Source of the DNA: Streptomyces sp. C10-9-1
GTDB taxonomy: Bacteria; Actinomycetota; Actinomycetes; Streptomycetales; Streptomycetaceae
Direction of reading: 5' to 3'
DNA length: 64,000 nucleotides
Assembly: GCF_024497955.1 (NCBI RefSeq)
Contig: NZ_JANHKP010000023.1
Coordinates: forward strand, 1 to 64,000
In this document: piece by piece, positions 45,598-54,529 of the stretch
How positions within the stretch are numbered: the stretch's first letter is position 1
Layout: each line of letters starts with the position of its first letter
Program-made: the position numbers and the translations under genes
The notes under the pieces: generated by a model
The model's input: the letters and a program-made list of their open reading frames with translations, nothing else
Told to the model about the DNA's origin: nothing
Databases searched by the model: none

Positions 45598-46782
45598 ATG
45601 GTGGATGCCGCACAGAACGCAGTGATCCGGCGACTGATCCGAGCCGGAGCCGGCTCCGACGACGAGATCGACGCCCTGCTGAAGGACGTCGGCCTGACCG
45701 AGGTGGCACGCGTCCTCGTCGAGGAGGTGCTGTTCCGCTGCCCGGAGCCGGCCAACACCGCCGCCGTCGACGTGGCCCTGGACCTGACCCACGGCGGGGA
45801 GCGGCACACCGTCGCACTGCGCATGGTGCGCGACGAGCCGATCCGGACGGTCGAGGACGACTCCGCCCGGGTGCGCTCCCGGGTGGCCTTCACCGCGCCG
45901 GACCTGGTCCGCCGGCTCTTCGGGCCGGCGGACTCGCCGCGCACCGGGGACTTCCGCAACTCCTTCGTCCCCACGCCCCAGGACCCCGGGCAGGTGAGCG
46001 AACTGCTCGCCGAGATGAACACGGTGCTGCGCGCGGCCGCCCAGGCCACCGCCACCCTGATGGCCGGCTGCACGGGACGCTGCCCCGACCTGGGCGAGCT
46101 GTCCATCCGCTACGGCTCGGACAAGTGGGCGAGCTTCCACTGGTACACCGCCCACTACGAGCGGCACTTCGCCCCTTACCGGGACCGGCCCGTCCGGGTC
46201 CTCGAGATCGGGATCGGCGGCTTCGACGACGACCTCGGCGGCGGCTCGCTGAAGATGTGGAAGCGGTACTTCCCCCAGGGCACCGTCTTCGGTCTGGACA
46301 TCTACGACAAGACCGCGCTCACGGAACCGCGGCTCACCGCGCTGGTCGGCGACCAGAACGACCCGGAATACCTGACCGAGATGGCGCGGGAGCACGGTCC
46401 GTTCGACATCGTCATCGACGACGGCAGCCATGTGAACGAACACGTGCTGACCTCGTTCCGGACCCTCTTCCCGTACGTCCGGCCCGGCGGCCTCTACGTG
46501 ATCGAGGACCTGCAGACCGCCTACTTCACCGACTTCGGCGGAAGCACGGGCGGGGTCGCCGGCCCCGGCACCTCGCTCGGGCTCGTCAAGGGGCTGATCG
46601 ACGACCTGCACCACCGCGAGCACCGGGAGCCCGCCGTCGTCCGTCCCACCCCGGCCCAGAGCACCGTCACCGGGCTGCACGCCTACCACAACATCGCCTT
46701 CGTGGAGAAGGGGACCAACGGCGAGGACACCCTGCCGTCGTGGATGGACGCCGACGTGTGGACCGCTCTCGGCGCCAAGTGA
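45598..46782 (+). CDS. Sugar O-methyltransferase (MycE/ElmM-like, metal dependent)
   Basis: A 394-residue enzyme with an N-terminal auxiliary domain (1-150) and a SAM domain: LSIRYGSDKWASFHWYTAHYERHF, VLEIGIGG, FGLDIYDK, VIDDGSHVNEHVL and YVIEDLQTAY. The Asp/Glu metal ligands and catalytic His of MycE are in DDGSH and IEDL. MycE methylates a 2''-hydroxyl of a macrolide sugar; relatives methylate rhamnose or nogalose. Only one such gene is visible. It leads an operon with the first glycosyltransferase (32 bp gap). Confidence 0.88.
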   Translation: MVDAAQNAVIRRLIRAGAGSDDEIDALLKDVGLTEVARVLVEEVLFRCPEPANTAAVDVALDLTHGGERHTVALRMVRDEPIRTVEDDSARVRSRVAFTAPDLVRRLFGPADSPRTGDFRNSFVPTPQDPGQVSELLAEMNTVLRAAAQATATLMAGCTGRCPDLGELSIRYGSDKWASFHWYTAHYERHFAPYRDRPVRVLEIGIGGFDDDLGGGSLKMWKRYFPQGTVFGLDIYDKTALTEPRLTALVGDQNDPEYLTEMAREHGPFDIVIDDGSHVNEHVLTSFRTLFPYVRPGGLYVIEDLQTAYFTDFGGSTGGVAGPGTSLGLVKGLIDDLHHREHREPAVVRPTPAQSTVTGLHAYHNIAFVEKGTNGEDTLPSWMDADVWTALGAK

Positions 46783-46814
46783 CCCGGCGCCGAACGAAAC
46801 GAAGGGAACCGACC

Positions 46815-48038
46815 ATGCGCGTTCTGTTCACCGTGTCCTCGTGGCCCACCCAGTACGCGGCCATGATGCCCCTGGGCTGGGCACTCCAGGCGGCCGGCCA
46901 CGAGGTCCGGGTGCTGTGCGCCCCCGGGCAGGCCGCCGCGGTGGGGCGGGCCGGCCTGGTGCCCGTCCCGGTCCTCTCGGGAATGGAGGAGGTGCTGCGC
47001 CTGCGCCTGCAGTACCACGCGGAGGCGGTGAACGGGATCTGGCCGTACCCGTGGCTCCCTCCTCACCCGCTGACGGGCGAACGGATCGACCGCCTCGACG
47101 CGTTCGACGCCGGCCGCTTCGAGCGGGAGACCGCGCCGGAGCTCGCGGACTCGGCAGCCCGGAGCTTCGACTCCGCCGTGGAGTACGCCCGGAACTGGCG
47201 TCCGGGGCTGGTCCTGCACGACCCGGGGAGCCTGGAGGGGCTCCTCGCGGCCAAGGTGCTGGACGTTCCGTCGGCACTGTGCCTGTGGGGCCCCGCGAGC
47301 CCGCACGACCCCGACCACATGCGGATCGTCCCCACCGACCACAGCGGCGCGTTCCCCCGGCACGGCCTGGGCGCCTTCGACCTGACCATGGTCGACAGGG
47401 TGGTGGACCCCAACCCGCCGTCGCTGAAGGTGCCCGTCGAGGCCGAGCGGCTGCCCGTCCGCTACGTCCCGTACAACGGCGCCGGCCCCGCACCGGCGTG
47501 GACCGCCCGGCCGCCGGAGCGCCCCCGGGTCTGCGTGACCTGGTCCACCGCCCTGTCCACGGTCTCCGGTCCCGACTCCTACCTGCTCCCCCGGATCGTC
47601 GCCGCCCTCGACGGCCTGGACGGCGAGGTGGTGCTCACCGCGACCGCGCGGGACGTGGCCGCCCTCGGCACGGTGCCCGCCTCGGTCCGGGTGGCGGAGA
47701 ACCTGCCGCTGGCCGCGGTGCTGCCGGGGTGTGCCGCGGTCGTGCACCACGGGGGCAGCGGCAGCGCACTGACCGCCATGTGGGCGGGGGTGCCGCAGTT
47801 CATCGCGACCTTCGCCGCGGAGCAGCAGGTGACCGGGGAGCGGGTGGCCGCCGCCGGGGCGGCGCTGCACGTGCCCGGGCACCGCGCCGACGAGGCGACG
47901 ATACGGGCCGGTGTCGAGCGCCTGATCGAGGACACCGCCCACCGCGCCGCGGCCGTCCGGCTCCGCGAGGAGATCGCGGAGGCCCCGACCCCGGCGGCGC
48001 TCGCCACGGAGCTGGCGGCGCTGGCGACGGACGTCTGA
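46815..48038 (+). CDS. GT1-fold antibiotic glycosyltransferase 1
   Basis: A 407-residue GT-B enzyme of the DesVII/EryCIII type. N-terminal acceptor domain starts RVLFTVSSWPTQYAAMMPLGWAL; PVRYVPYNGAGPAPAW marks the linker; the nucleotide-sugar domain has VVHHGGSGSALTAMWAGVPQ. It transfers a dTDP-deoxysugar to the aglycone or a growing chain. The 14 residues after the first His differ from the other four copies. It follows the O-methyltransferase in an operon. Confidence 0.9.
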   Translation: MRVLFTVSSWPTQYAAMMPLGWALQAAGHEVRVLCAPGQAAAVGRAGLVPVPVLSGMEEVLRLRLQYHAEAVNGIWPYPWLPPHPLTGERIDRLDAFDAGRFERETAPELADSAARSFDSAVEYARNWRPGLVLHDPGSLEGLLAAKVLDVPSALCLWGPASPHDPDHMRIVPTDHSGAFPRHGLGAFDLTMVDRVVDPNPPSLKVPVEAERLPVRYVPYNGAGPAPAWTARPPERPRVCVTWSTALSTVSGPDSYLLPRIVAALDGLDGEVVLTATARDVAALGTVPASVRVAENLPLAAVLPGCAAVVHHGGSGSALTAMWAGVPQFIATFAAEQQVTGERVAAAGAALHVPGHRADEATIRAGVERLIEDTAHRAAAVRLREEIAEAPTPAALATELAALATDV

Positions 48039-48122
48039 GACCCGGCAGCCGGGCCTCGGCGGGCCGGACCCGGTGCGTGAGGGTCGAGGGGCCTGCGAGG
48101 CCGGCTGCCGATGCTGCCCGTC

Positions 48123-48926
48123 ATGACAACCCGAACCGAGGGAATCGACAGGACGGGGCCGTCCGGGCGGCAGGGCACCGCGCGCGGGGTCGTCGTCACC
48201 GGCGGCGGCACCGGCATCGGCCGGGCCACGGCCCGCGCCTTCGCCGAGCGGGGCGACCGGGTGCTCGTCGTCGGCCGCACCGAGGCCACCCTGGCGGAGG
48301 CCGCCGGCGGGCACCCGGGCATCCGGTGCCTGGTCGCCGACGTCACCGCGCCGGACGCCCCCGGCCGGATCGTCGGAGCGGCCCTGGACGTCCTCGGCCG
48401 GCTCGACGTCCTGGTGAACAACGCCGCCGCGATGGGCTACCGCCCGCTGGCGGCCCTGGACCGGGCGGAGGCCGAACGGCAGCTCCACACCAACCTCCTG
48501 GCACCGGTCCTGCTCACCCGAGCCGCGCTGGAACCGCTGGCGGAGCGGTCCGGCACGGTGGTGAACATCGGCTCGGCCGGGGCGATCGGCCTGCGGTCCT
48601 GGCCGGACAACGGCCTGTACGGGGCCGCGAAGGCCGCACTGGACTTCCTCACCCGGACCTGGGCCGTCGAACTGGCCCCGCGCGGCGTCCGGGTCGTGGG
48701 GCTCGCCCCCGGCGTGACCGACGTCTCCGGGCAGAGCGGCCCCGGTGGGAAGGCTGCCGCCCCGGAGTACGCGGCCTTCCTGAAGGAGATCGCCGGCCGG
48801 GCCCCGAGCGGCAGGGTCGGCCGTCCCGAGGAGATGGCCTGGTGGATCCTTCAGCTCACACGGCCGGAGGCCGCCTACGCCAACGGGACGGTGGTCACGG
48901 TGGACGGCGGGCTCGCCCTGACCTGA
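48123..48926 (+). CDS. Short-chain dehydrogenase/reductase (aglycone or sugar reductase)
   Basis: A 267-residue classical SDR: VTGGGTGIGRATARAFAERG, NNAAAMGYRP, catalytic IGSAGAIGLRSWPDNGLYGAAKAAL, and GTVVTVDGGLALT at the end. It is more distant from ActIII than the gene at 43682, so it is likely a tailoring reductase such as a SnoaW/SnoaF-type enzyme. ATG 48123 is chosen; an in-frame ATG 12 bases earlier is equally possible, neither having a strong ribosome site. Confidence 0.82.
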   Translation: MTTRTEGIDRTGPSGRQGTARGVVVTGGGTGIGRATARAFAERGDRVLVVGRTEATLAEAAGGHPGIRCLVADVTAPDAPGRIVGAALDVLGRLDVLVNNAAAMGYRPLAALDRAEAERQLHTNLLAPVLLTRAALEPLAERSGTVVNIGSAGAIGLRSWPDNGLYGAAKAALDFLTRTWAVELAPRGVRVVGLAPGVTDVSGQSGPGGKAAAPEYAAFLKEIAGRAPSGRVGRPEEMAWWILQLTRPEAAYANGTVVTVDGGLALT

Positions 48927-48970
48927 TCCCGTCCGTGGACCGACTCCGCACGTTTCCGAGGGGAGCGCCG

Positions 48971-50284
48971 ATGCGTGTCCTGTTCCAGCCCTTCGCCGCC
49001 GCCACCCACGTGGCCGCCCAGGTCCCGCTCGCCTGGGCGCTCCGCGCGGCCGGTCACGAGGTGCGCGTCGCGACCCAGCCGGACGTGTCCGAGGACATCG
49101 CCCGGGCGGGCCTGACGGCGGTGCCGGTCGGCGATCCCCTGCACGTCGCGGCCAAGATGAACCCGGACGACACGGACCTGGTGGACGAGCTGCGCGACGA
49201 CGCCTGGCTGCGGGTCCTCGATCCGGGCGAGCTGCGCCCCGAGCGGCTGACCCCGGAGCACCTGCACGGGGTGTTCGCCGCGTGGACACCGCTGGTGCAC
49301 CGGAACACGGTGCCGGATCGCATGATCGACGACCTGGTCGCGTACGCCCGGGACTGGCGGCCCGACCTGGTGGTCTGGGACACCATGAGCTATGCCGGCC
49401 CGGTCGCCGCGCGCGCCTGCGGCGCCGCGCACGCCCGGCTGATGTTCGGGCTGGACCTGGTGGGCCTGCTGCGCGAGCGCTACCGGCACGTCCTCGGCCG
49501 GGTGCCCGCGGAGCTGCGGGACGACCCGCTGGAGGAGTGGCTGGGGCACGTCCTGGAGCGGCACGGCCTCAAGGGCCCCGGCCGGGGGTTCGACGAGGAG
49601 CTGGTGGTGGGCCAGTGGACCGTCGACCCGGTCCCCACCTCCCTGGCCCTGCCCGTCTCCCTCCCCCGAGTCCCGGTGCGCTACGTGCCGTACAACGGCC
49701 CTGCCCTCGTGCCCGGTTGGCTGGACGAGGCGCCCGGCAGGCCCCGGATCTGCCTGACCCTCGGCCTCTCCTTCCGGGAGGTCGTCGGCGGGGACCCGGC
49801 CTCGGTCGGCGAGCTGCTGGCGGCCGTGGCCGATCTGGACGTGGAGGTGGTGGCCACGCTCAACGCCGGACAGCTCTCCGCGCTGGGCCCGCTCCCGGCG
49901 AACGTGCGGGCGGTCGACTTCGTACCGCTGAACGAGCTGCTGCCGAGCTGCTCGGCGGTCGTCCACCACGGCGGGGCCGGTACGTTCCTGACCGCGCTGG
50001 CCCACGGCGTGCCCCAGGTCGTGGTCCCGGCCCGGATGTGGTGCAACACCCCGCGCGCGGAGCGGGCCCGGGCCGCCGGGGTGGCCCTGACCTGCTCGCC
50101 GGAGCGGCTGACGGCCGACCGGCTGCGCGCGATGGTGGTACGGGTCCTTGAGGACGGGTCCTTCGCGCGCAACGCCGCCCGGGTGCGCGCCGAGATGCTC
50201 GGGACGCCGACGCCCCGGGAGATCGTCCCGGCCCTGGAGCGGCTGGTGTCCGCTCGCCGGACCCCCGGGCGTCGCGGCGCCTGA
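48971..50284 (+). CDS. GT1-fold antibiotic glycosyltransferase 2
   Basis: A 437-residue GT-B enzyme: RVLFQPFAAATHVAAQVPLAWALRAAGHEVRVATQPD, PVRYVPYNGPALVPGW, CLTLGLSFREVVGGDPASV and VVHHGGAGTFLTALAHGVPQVVV. ATG 48971 follows GAGGGGAGC. It is closely related to glycosyltransferase 3 across the whole length, consistent with a tandem duplication around the MarR gene. Confidence 0.9.
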   Translation: MRVLFQPFAAATHVAAQVPLAWALRAAGHEVRVATQPDVSEDIARAGLTAVPVGDPLHVAAKMNPDDTDLVDELRDDAWLRVLDPGELRPERLTPEHLHGVFAAWTPLVHRNTVPDRMIDDLVAYARDWRPDLVVWDTMSYAGPVAARACGAAHARLMFGLDLVGLLRERYRHVLGRVPAELRDDPLEEWLGHVLERHGLKGPGRGFDEELVVGQWTVDPVPTSLALPVSLPRVPVRYVPYNGPALVPGWLDEAPGRPRICLTLGLSFREVVGGDPASVGELLAAVADLDVEVVATLNAGQLSALGPLPANVRAVDFVPLNELLPSCSAVVHHGGAGTFLTALAHGVPQVVVPARMWCNTPRAERARAAGVALTCSPERLTADRLRAMVVRVLEDGSFARNAARVRAEMLGTPTPREIVPALERLVSARRTPGRRGA

Positions 50285-50341
50285 TGGCATACCGTCGGGC
50301 GAAGAAGATCACGGTCCGCGCACGGTCGAGGTGAATCCCTG

Positions 50342-50779
50342 GTGAGGACGCACATCCCCTACCTTCTGGCCGTGACCAGCACGGTGGCGGCGCGGCGGGT
50401 CGACGAGCGGCTGACCGGCTACGACCTGACGGTCCGCCAGTACGGACTGCTGGTCCAGCTCTCGATCGAACCCGAGTTGACCATGGCGGAGCTGGCCCGC
50501 CAGCTCGGCATCGCCCGGCAGTCGGTGCACCAGCTCGTCAACGAACTCGTCGAGGCGGGTCACGTGCGCCGACGCCCCGGCGCCGACGACCGCTCACGCC
50601 GGCTGGAGATCACCGACACGGCGCAGTACCTGCTCACCCGGATCGACGGGCCCCTGGAGCGGGTGGAGGCGGAACTGCTCGGCGACCTCTCCGCGGAGGA
50701 GGCCGAGACCCTGCGCCGCCTCCTCCAGCGCGTCCTGGCGCACGCCACCGACGACGAGTCCTGGTTACCCGCCCGCTGA
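50342..50779 (+). CDS. MarR-family transcriptional regulator with TTA codon
   Basis: A 145-residue winged-helix protein: RQYGLLVQLSIEPELTMAELARQLGIARQSVHQLVNELVEAGHVRRRPGADDRSR is the MarR DNA-binding and wing region. Such repressors often sense phenolic or quinone products and control export or tailoring. Codon 142 is TTA (50765-50767), so full-length synthesis depends on bldA. The GTG start 50342 overlaps no gene and follows GGTGAATCCCTG poorly. A CACGGTC direct repeat with 11-bp period lies at 50310-50327. Confidence 0.87.
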   Translation: MRTHIPYLLAVTSTVAARRVDERLTGYDLTVRQYGLLVQLSIEPELTMAELARQLGIARQSVHQLVNELVEAGHVRRRPGADDRSRRLEITDTAQYLLTRIDGPLERVEAELLGDLSAEEAETLRRLLQRVLAHATDDESWLPAR

Positions 50780-50818
50780 CGGCGGCTCGACGGGCCCGGG
50801 CCGGTGCACCAACGGGAG

Positions 50819-50850
50819 TCCAGACCGTATCGAGCCCCGGTCCCTAGCCT
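50819..50850 (+). promoter_or_regulatory. Putative SARP-dependent promoter of glycosyltransferase 3
   Basis: TCCAGAC and TCGAGCC at an 11-bp period, 8 bp, then TAGCCT, a clean TAnnnT. Start would fall at about 50857, directly ahead of the ATG at 50858, implying a leaderless message. Confidence 0.7.
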
Positions 50851-50857
50851 CGCGGCC

Positions 50858-52159
50858 ATGCGTGTGCTGTTTGTGACCCTGGCCGCGAGGCCCCACTTCT
50901 TCGTCCAGGTGCCGCTGGCGTGGGCCCTGCGCGCCGCCGGGCACGAGGTGCGCGTCGCCAGTCAGCCGGACCTGGCGGACACCGTCACCGCGGCCGGGCT
51001 GACCGCGGTCCCGGTGGGGCCCCGGCTGGCCCAGGACGAGTCCGTGGAGGAGTTGAGGCGTCGGCAGGAGAAGGCGGCCGAGCGCCTGGCCGAGCCACCG
51101 GACGCCCAGGAGCTGATGCGGATGGCGGAGGACCGGCCCGATCGCCTGACCCCCGACTTCCTGGACGGTCTGTTCACGGTGATGACCTCGGCGATCTTCC
51201 AGAACTTCACGGCCGAGGAGACCGTGGACGACCTGGTGGCCCTGGCCCGCCGGTGGCGGCCCGACCTGGTCGTCTGGGACACCATGATGATGGGCGGTTC
51301 GATCGCCGCCCGGGCCTGCGGGGCGGCGCACGCGCGTCTGCTCTACGGGCTCGACCTGGTGGGCACGATGCGGAAGCGGCACCTGGCCTCGCTCGCCGCC
51401 AGGCCCCCGGAGCTGCGCGAGGACCCGCTCGCCGAGTGGCTGGAGTGGACGGCGTCCCGGTACGGCGGCGGGTTCAGCGAGGACCTGGTCACCGGCCAGT
51501 GGACCATCGACCCCACCCCGGCCTCGCTCCGTCCGCCCACGGAACTGCCGTGGGTCCCCGTCCGGCACGTCCCCTACAACGGGCGGGCGGTGCTGCCGGA
51601 GTGGCTGCGCGAGCCGCCCTCCCGGCGCCGGGTCTGCCTCACGCTCGGCCTCTCCTTCCGGGAGGTGATGGGAGGTGACCAGGCGTCCGTCCCGGACCTG
51701 CTGGAGGCGCTGGGCGAGCTGGACGCGGAGGTGGTGGCGACCCTGGACCGGGCGCAGCTGGCCGAGGCCGGCCGCGTGCCCGGCAACGTGCGGACGACGG
51801 ACTTCGTCCCGCTGGACGCGCTGCTGCCCTCGTGCTCGGCGATCGTGCACCAGGGCGGGTTCGGCACCTCGCAGAACGCGCTGGTGCACGGCGTCCCGCA
51901 GGTCGTCGTCCCCAACGACCTGTGGGACATCCACCCGCGGGCGGAGCTGATCGAGCGGTCGGGGGCCGGGGTGCGTCCGGCCGGACCCGGTCCGCTGACA
52001 CCGGAGGAGCTTCGCGGGCTGGTGACGCGGGTGCTGGACGAGCCGTCCTTCGCGCGGAACGCGGCGCGGTTGCGGGAGGAGATCCGGGCGGTGCCGTCCC
52101 CCGCCGAGCTGGTCCCGGTGGTCGAGGCGTTGACCGCGCGCCACCGGTCGGCGGGCTGA
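50858..52159 (+). CDS. GT1-fold antibiotic glycosyltransferase 3
   Basis: A 433-residue GT-B enzyme: RVLFVTLAARPHFFVQVPLAWALRAAGHEVRVASQPD, PVRHVPYNGRAVLPEW, LGLSFREVMGGDQASV and IVHQGGFGTSQNALVHGVPQVVV. The second His of the usual HHGG is Gln here. It is a paralogue of glycosyltransferase 2, which lies upstream across the MarR gene. The gene appears to have its own promoter and no ribosome site, so a leaderless transcript is likely. Confidence 0.9.
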   Translation: MRVLFVTLAARPHFFVQVPLAWALRAAGHEVRVASQPDLADTVTAAGLTAVPVGPRLAQDESVEELRRRQEKAAERLAEPPDAQELMRMAEDRPDRLTPDFLDGLFTVMTSAIFQNFTAEETVDDLVALARRWRPDLVVWDTMMMGGSIAARACGAAHARLLYGLDLVGTMRKRHLASLAARPPELREDPLAEWLEWTASRYGGGFSEDLVTGQWTIDPTPASLRPPTELPWVPVRHVPYNGRAVLPEWLREPPSRRRVCLTLGLSFREVMGGDQASVPDLLEALGELDAEVVATLDRAQLAEAGRVPGNVRTTDFVPLDALLPSCSAIVHQGGFGTSQNALVHGVPQVVVPNDLWDIHPRAELIERSGAGVRPAGPGPLTPEELRGLVTRVLDEPSFARNAARLREEIRAVPSPAELVPVVEALTARHRSAG

Positions 52160-52218
52160 GCCGGCGGCGCACCCGGCGGACGCCTCCGCCTGCCACGCGC
52201 GCCGTCCCGGGGCGCCGC

Positions 52219-53070
52219 TCAGCGGGCGCGGCCCAGGGACTCTGCCAAGGCCTCGCGCCAGGGCCGGGGCGCGGGGATGCCGGCCTCGCGCCAGCGGTCG
52301 TGCCCGAGGACGGTGTACCGGGGCCTCGGGGCCCGACCGCCGAGAGCCGCGCCGGGGACCGGCCTGACCCGGCCGGGGTCGGCACCGACCAGCCGGAACA
52401 CCTCGCGGGCCAGCTCGTACCGGCTGGCCCGGCCCGCGTTGGTGGCGTGGAAGACCCCGTGTGCCCCCGGGACGCGTCCGAGGGCGAGCAGGAGCCGCGC
52501 CACGTCGGCCGCCCACGTCGGCTGCCCCACCTGGTCGGCCACGACGTCAACGGGTTCCCGGGCCTGTGCCCGCTCGGCCATGGTCCGGACGAAGCTCGGT
52601 CCGTGCGCCCCGTGGAGCCAGGCGGTCCGGACGACCGCGCCGCGGTCCGGCAGCAGGCCGAGAACGGCCCGTTCGCCCGCGCGTTTGCTCCGCCCGTAGG
52701 CGTTGCAGGGGGCGGTGGGGTGGCCCTCGGCGTACGGGGAGTCGGCGTCGCCGGGAAAGACGTAGTCGGTGGAGAGGTGGAGCAGGCGGGTGCCGTGGCG
52801 GGCGCAGAGGGAGGCGAGGTGCCGGGGACCGTCCCCGTTGACGCGAAGCGCCCGCTCCTCGTCGGTCTCGGCCGCTTCCACGGCCGTGTAGGCGGCGCAG
52901 TTGACGAGGAGGCCCGGGCGGTGCCGGGCGAAGGCTTCGGCGACCGCCCCGGGGTCGGTGACGTCCAGCGCGCGCCGGTCGAGGAGCACCGCGTCCGCGC
53001 CGTCGGCCGCGAGCGCCTGGGCCACCTCGCGGCCGAGGAGCCCGCCGGCGCCCGTGACCAGCCACCTCAT
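52219..53070 (-). CDS. RmlD-like dTDP-4-keto-6-deoxyhexose reductase
   Basis: A 283-residue extended SDR: WLVTGAGGLLGREVAQALA, VNCAAYTAVEAAE, LLHLSTDYVFPGDAD, the Tyr-Lys pair in NAYGRSKRAGE, VVRTAWLHGAHGPSF and DQVGQPTWAADVARLLL. This is the RmlD pattern; it reduces a C4 ketone of a dTDP-4-keto sugar. ATG 53070 overlaps the stop of the 4,6-dehydratase gene (ATGA). It is the third candidate ketoreductase in the cluster. Confidence 0.9.
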   Translation of the reverse strand: MRWLVTGAGGLLGREVAQALAADGADAVLLDRRALDVTDPGAVAEAFARHRPGLLVNCAAYTAVEAAETDEERALRVNGDGPRHLASLCARHGTRLLHLSTDYVFPGDADSPYAEGHPTAPCNAYGRSKRAGERAVLGLLPDRGAVVRTAWLHGAHGPSFVRTMAERAQAREPVDVVADQVGQPTWAADVARLLLALGRVPGAHGVFHATNAGRASRYELAREVFRLVGADPGRVRPVPGAALGGRAPRPRYTVLGHDRWREAGIPAPRPWREALAESLGRAR

Positions 53071-54062
53071 CGCGGGGACCGGCCGGGGGTGGCCTCGCGG
53101 GCGCGCAGCCGCCGCTTGAGCGGCCCCCACCAGTCCCGGTTGTCCCGGTACCAGGCGACCGTGGCCGCGAGGCCGTCGGCGAACGCGTACCGCGGGCGGT
53201 AGCCCAGTTCGGCGCGGGCCTTGCCGTCGTCGAGGGCGTAGCGCAGGTCGTGGCCCGGGCGGTCGGGCACCCGCCGGACCCGGCTCCCGTCGGCCCCGCA
53301 GGCGTCGAGGAGCAGCCCGGTCAGCTCCCGGTTGGTCAGTTCGGTGCCGCCGCCGAGGTGGTAGACCTCGCCCGCCCGGCCCCGGGTGCGGACCAGGTCG
53401 ACGCCCGCGCAGTGGTCCTCGACGTGCACCCACTCGCGGACGTTGGCTCCGTCGCCGTACAGCGGCACCGGCTCCCCGTCGAGCAGGTTGGTGACGAAGA
53501 GCGGGATCAGCTTCTCGGGGAACTGGCGGGGACCGTAGTTGTTGGAGCAGCGGGTGACCCGGACGTCGAGGCCGTGGGTGCGGTGCTGGGCGAGAGCCAG
53601 CACGTCGGAGGCGGCCTTGGAGGCCGCGTAGGGGGAGTTGGGGCTCAGCGGGCTGTCCTCGGTCCAGGCGCCCTCGGCGACGGAGCCGTAGACCTCGTCG
53701 GTGGAGACGTGGACGAAGGGGCCGACGCCGTGGCGGAGCGCCGCGTCGAGGAGCGTCTGCGTGCCGAGCGCGTTGGTGCGGACGAAGGACTCCGCGCCCT
53801 CGATGGAGCGGTCCACGTGCGATTCCGCCGCGAAGTGCACCACCTGCTCGGCGCCGGCCGTCAGGCGGTCGACCAGCGCGGGGTCGCAGATGTCCCCGTG
53901 GACGAACTCCAGCCGGGGGTGGGACGTGTCGAGGTTGTCGAGGGTGCCCGCGTAGGTGAGCCGGTCCAGCACGGTGACGCGGACGGCGGGATCGTCGGAC
54001 AGCAGTTTGCGGACGTAGGCCGAGCCGATGAAGCCGGCCGCTCCGGTGACCAGGAGATTCAC
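53067..54062 (-). CDS. rmlB: dTDP-glucose 4,6-dehydratase
   Basis: A 331-residue enzyme making dTDP-4-keto-6-deoxyglucose, the common precursor of all sugars here. Motifs: LLVTGAAGFIGSAYVRKLL, HFAAESHVDRSI, VSTDEVYGSV (Asp-Glu catalytic pair), the NSPYAASKAASDVL Tyr-Lys pair, and RCSNNYGPRQFPEKLIPL. GTG 54062 is chosen because it gives the family N-terminus NLLVTGAAGFIGS; GTG 54083 upstream adds seven residues without a better ribosome site. Confidence 0.95.
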   Translation of the reverse strand: MNLLVTGAAGFIGSAYVRKLLSDDPAVRVTVLDRLTYAGTLDNLDTSHPRLEFVHGDICDPALVDRLTAGAEQVVHFAAESHVDRSIEGAESFVRTNALGTQTLLDAALRHGVGPFVHVSTDEVYGSVAEGAWTEDSPLSPNSPYAASKAASDVLALAQHRTHGLDVRVTRCSNNYGPRQFPEKLIPLFVTNLLDGEPVPLYGDGANVREWVHVEDHCAGVDLVRTRGRAGEVYHLGGGTELTNRELTGLLLDACGADGSRVRRVPDRPGHDLRYALDDGKARAELGYRPRYAFADGLAATVAWYRDNRDWWGPLKRRLRAREATPGRSPR

Positions 54063-54204
54063 GGGGTCCAGGCTGCTCTTCACCGTTCGAGCCTTCGACG
54101 AGGCCCCCTGGTCGCGGCCGACCGGCCGCTCCAGCCGTCGTCGACGCGCGAGTGACCGGGGCGTTCGAGACTCGGGCGTCGAGACCCCGAGCGTTGGAGG
54201 AACG

Positions 54205-54507
54205 ATGGCACTGTTCGCCGTCCTCGCGACCCAGTCCCCCACCGGAATCCCGGCCGACGAGTTCCGGCGGCGGCTGCCCGAGGGCTTCGCGTACGTCAAG
54301 GGGCTGGTCGACAGGGGGGTGATCCGGCACAACTGGATCCGGGTCGGTGCCTCGGGCGGCCTGCTGATCTACGAGGTCGCGTCGCACGAGGAGTTGAACA
54401 CCCTGCTGTACGGCAACCCGCTGAGCCCGCACCTCCGCTTCGAGGTGATCCCCCTGGCGGAGGTGGGTGGCTTCGACCCGAGGGCCTTCGAGAACCGGGG
54501 CGACTGA
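54205..54507 (+). CDS. Muconolactone-isomerase-like small protein
   Basis: A 100-residue ferredoxin-fold protein: FAVLATQSPTGIPADEFRRRLPEGFAYVKGLVDRGVIRHNWIRVGASGGLLIYEVASHEELNTLLYGNPL. The pattern RH..WI.......IYEV.S..EL...L..NPL is that of muconolactone delta-isomerase-like proteins. In this setting a role in polyketide oxidation, isomerisation or ring closure is possible. ATG 54205 has a strong TTGGAGGAACG ribosome site. It is single, divergent from rmlB and convergent with the Rieske-less protein. Confidence 0.72.
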   Translation: MALFAVLATQSPTGIPADEFRRRLPEGFAYVKGLVDRGVIRHNWIRVGASGGLLIYEVASHEELNTLLYGNPLSPHLRFEVIPLAEVGGFDPRAFENRGD

Positions 54508-54529
54508 ACCGGACGACCGGACCGGGGCG

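Noticed and set aside
46683..49289. An 868-codon open frame on the minus strand
   Set aside because: Runs antisense through the O-methyltransferase, glycosyltransferase and SDR genes; composition is that of a high-GC shadow.
50310..50327. CACGGTC direct repeat (11-bp period) ahead of the MarR gene as a SARP site
   Set aside because: The spacing fits, but the heptamer is far from TCGAGxx and no -10 hexamer is at the 8-bp position.
54165..54185. Repeated TCGAGAC upstream of the muconolactone-isomerase-like gene
   Set aside because: The copies are 14 bp apart, not 11, and no matching -10 is present.
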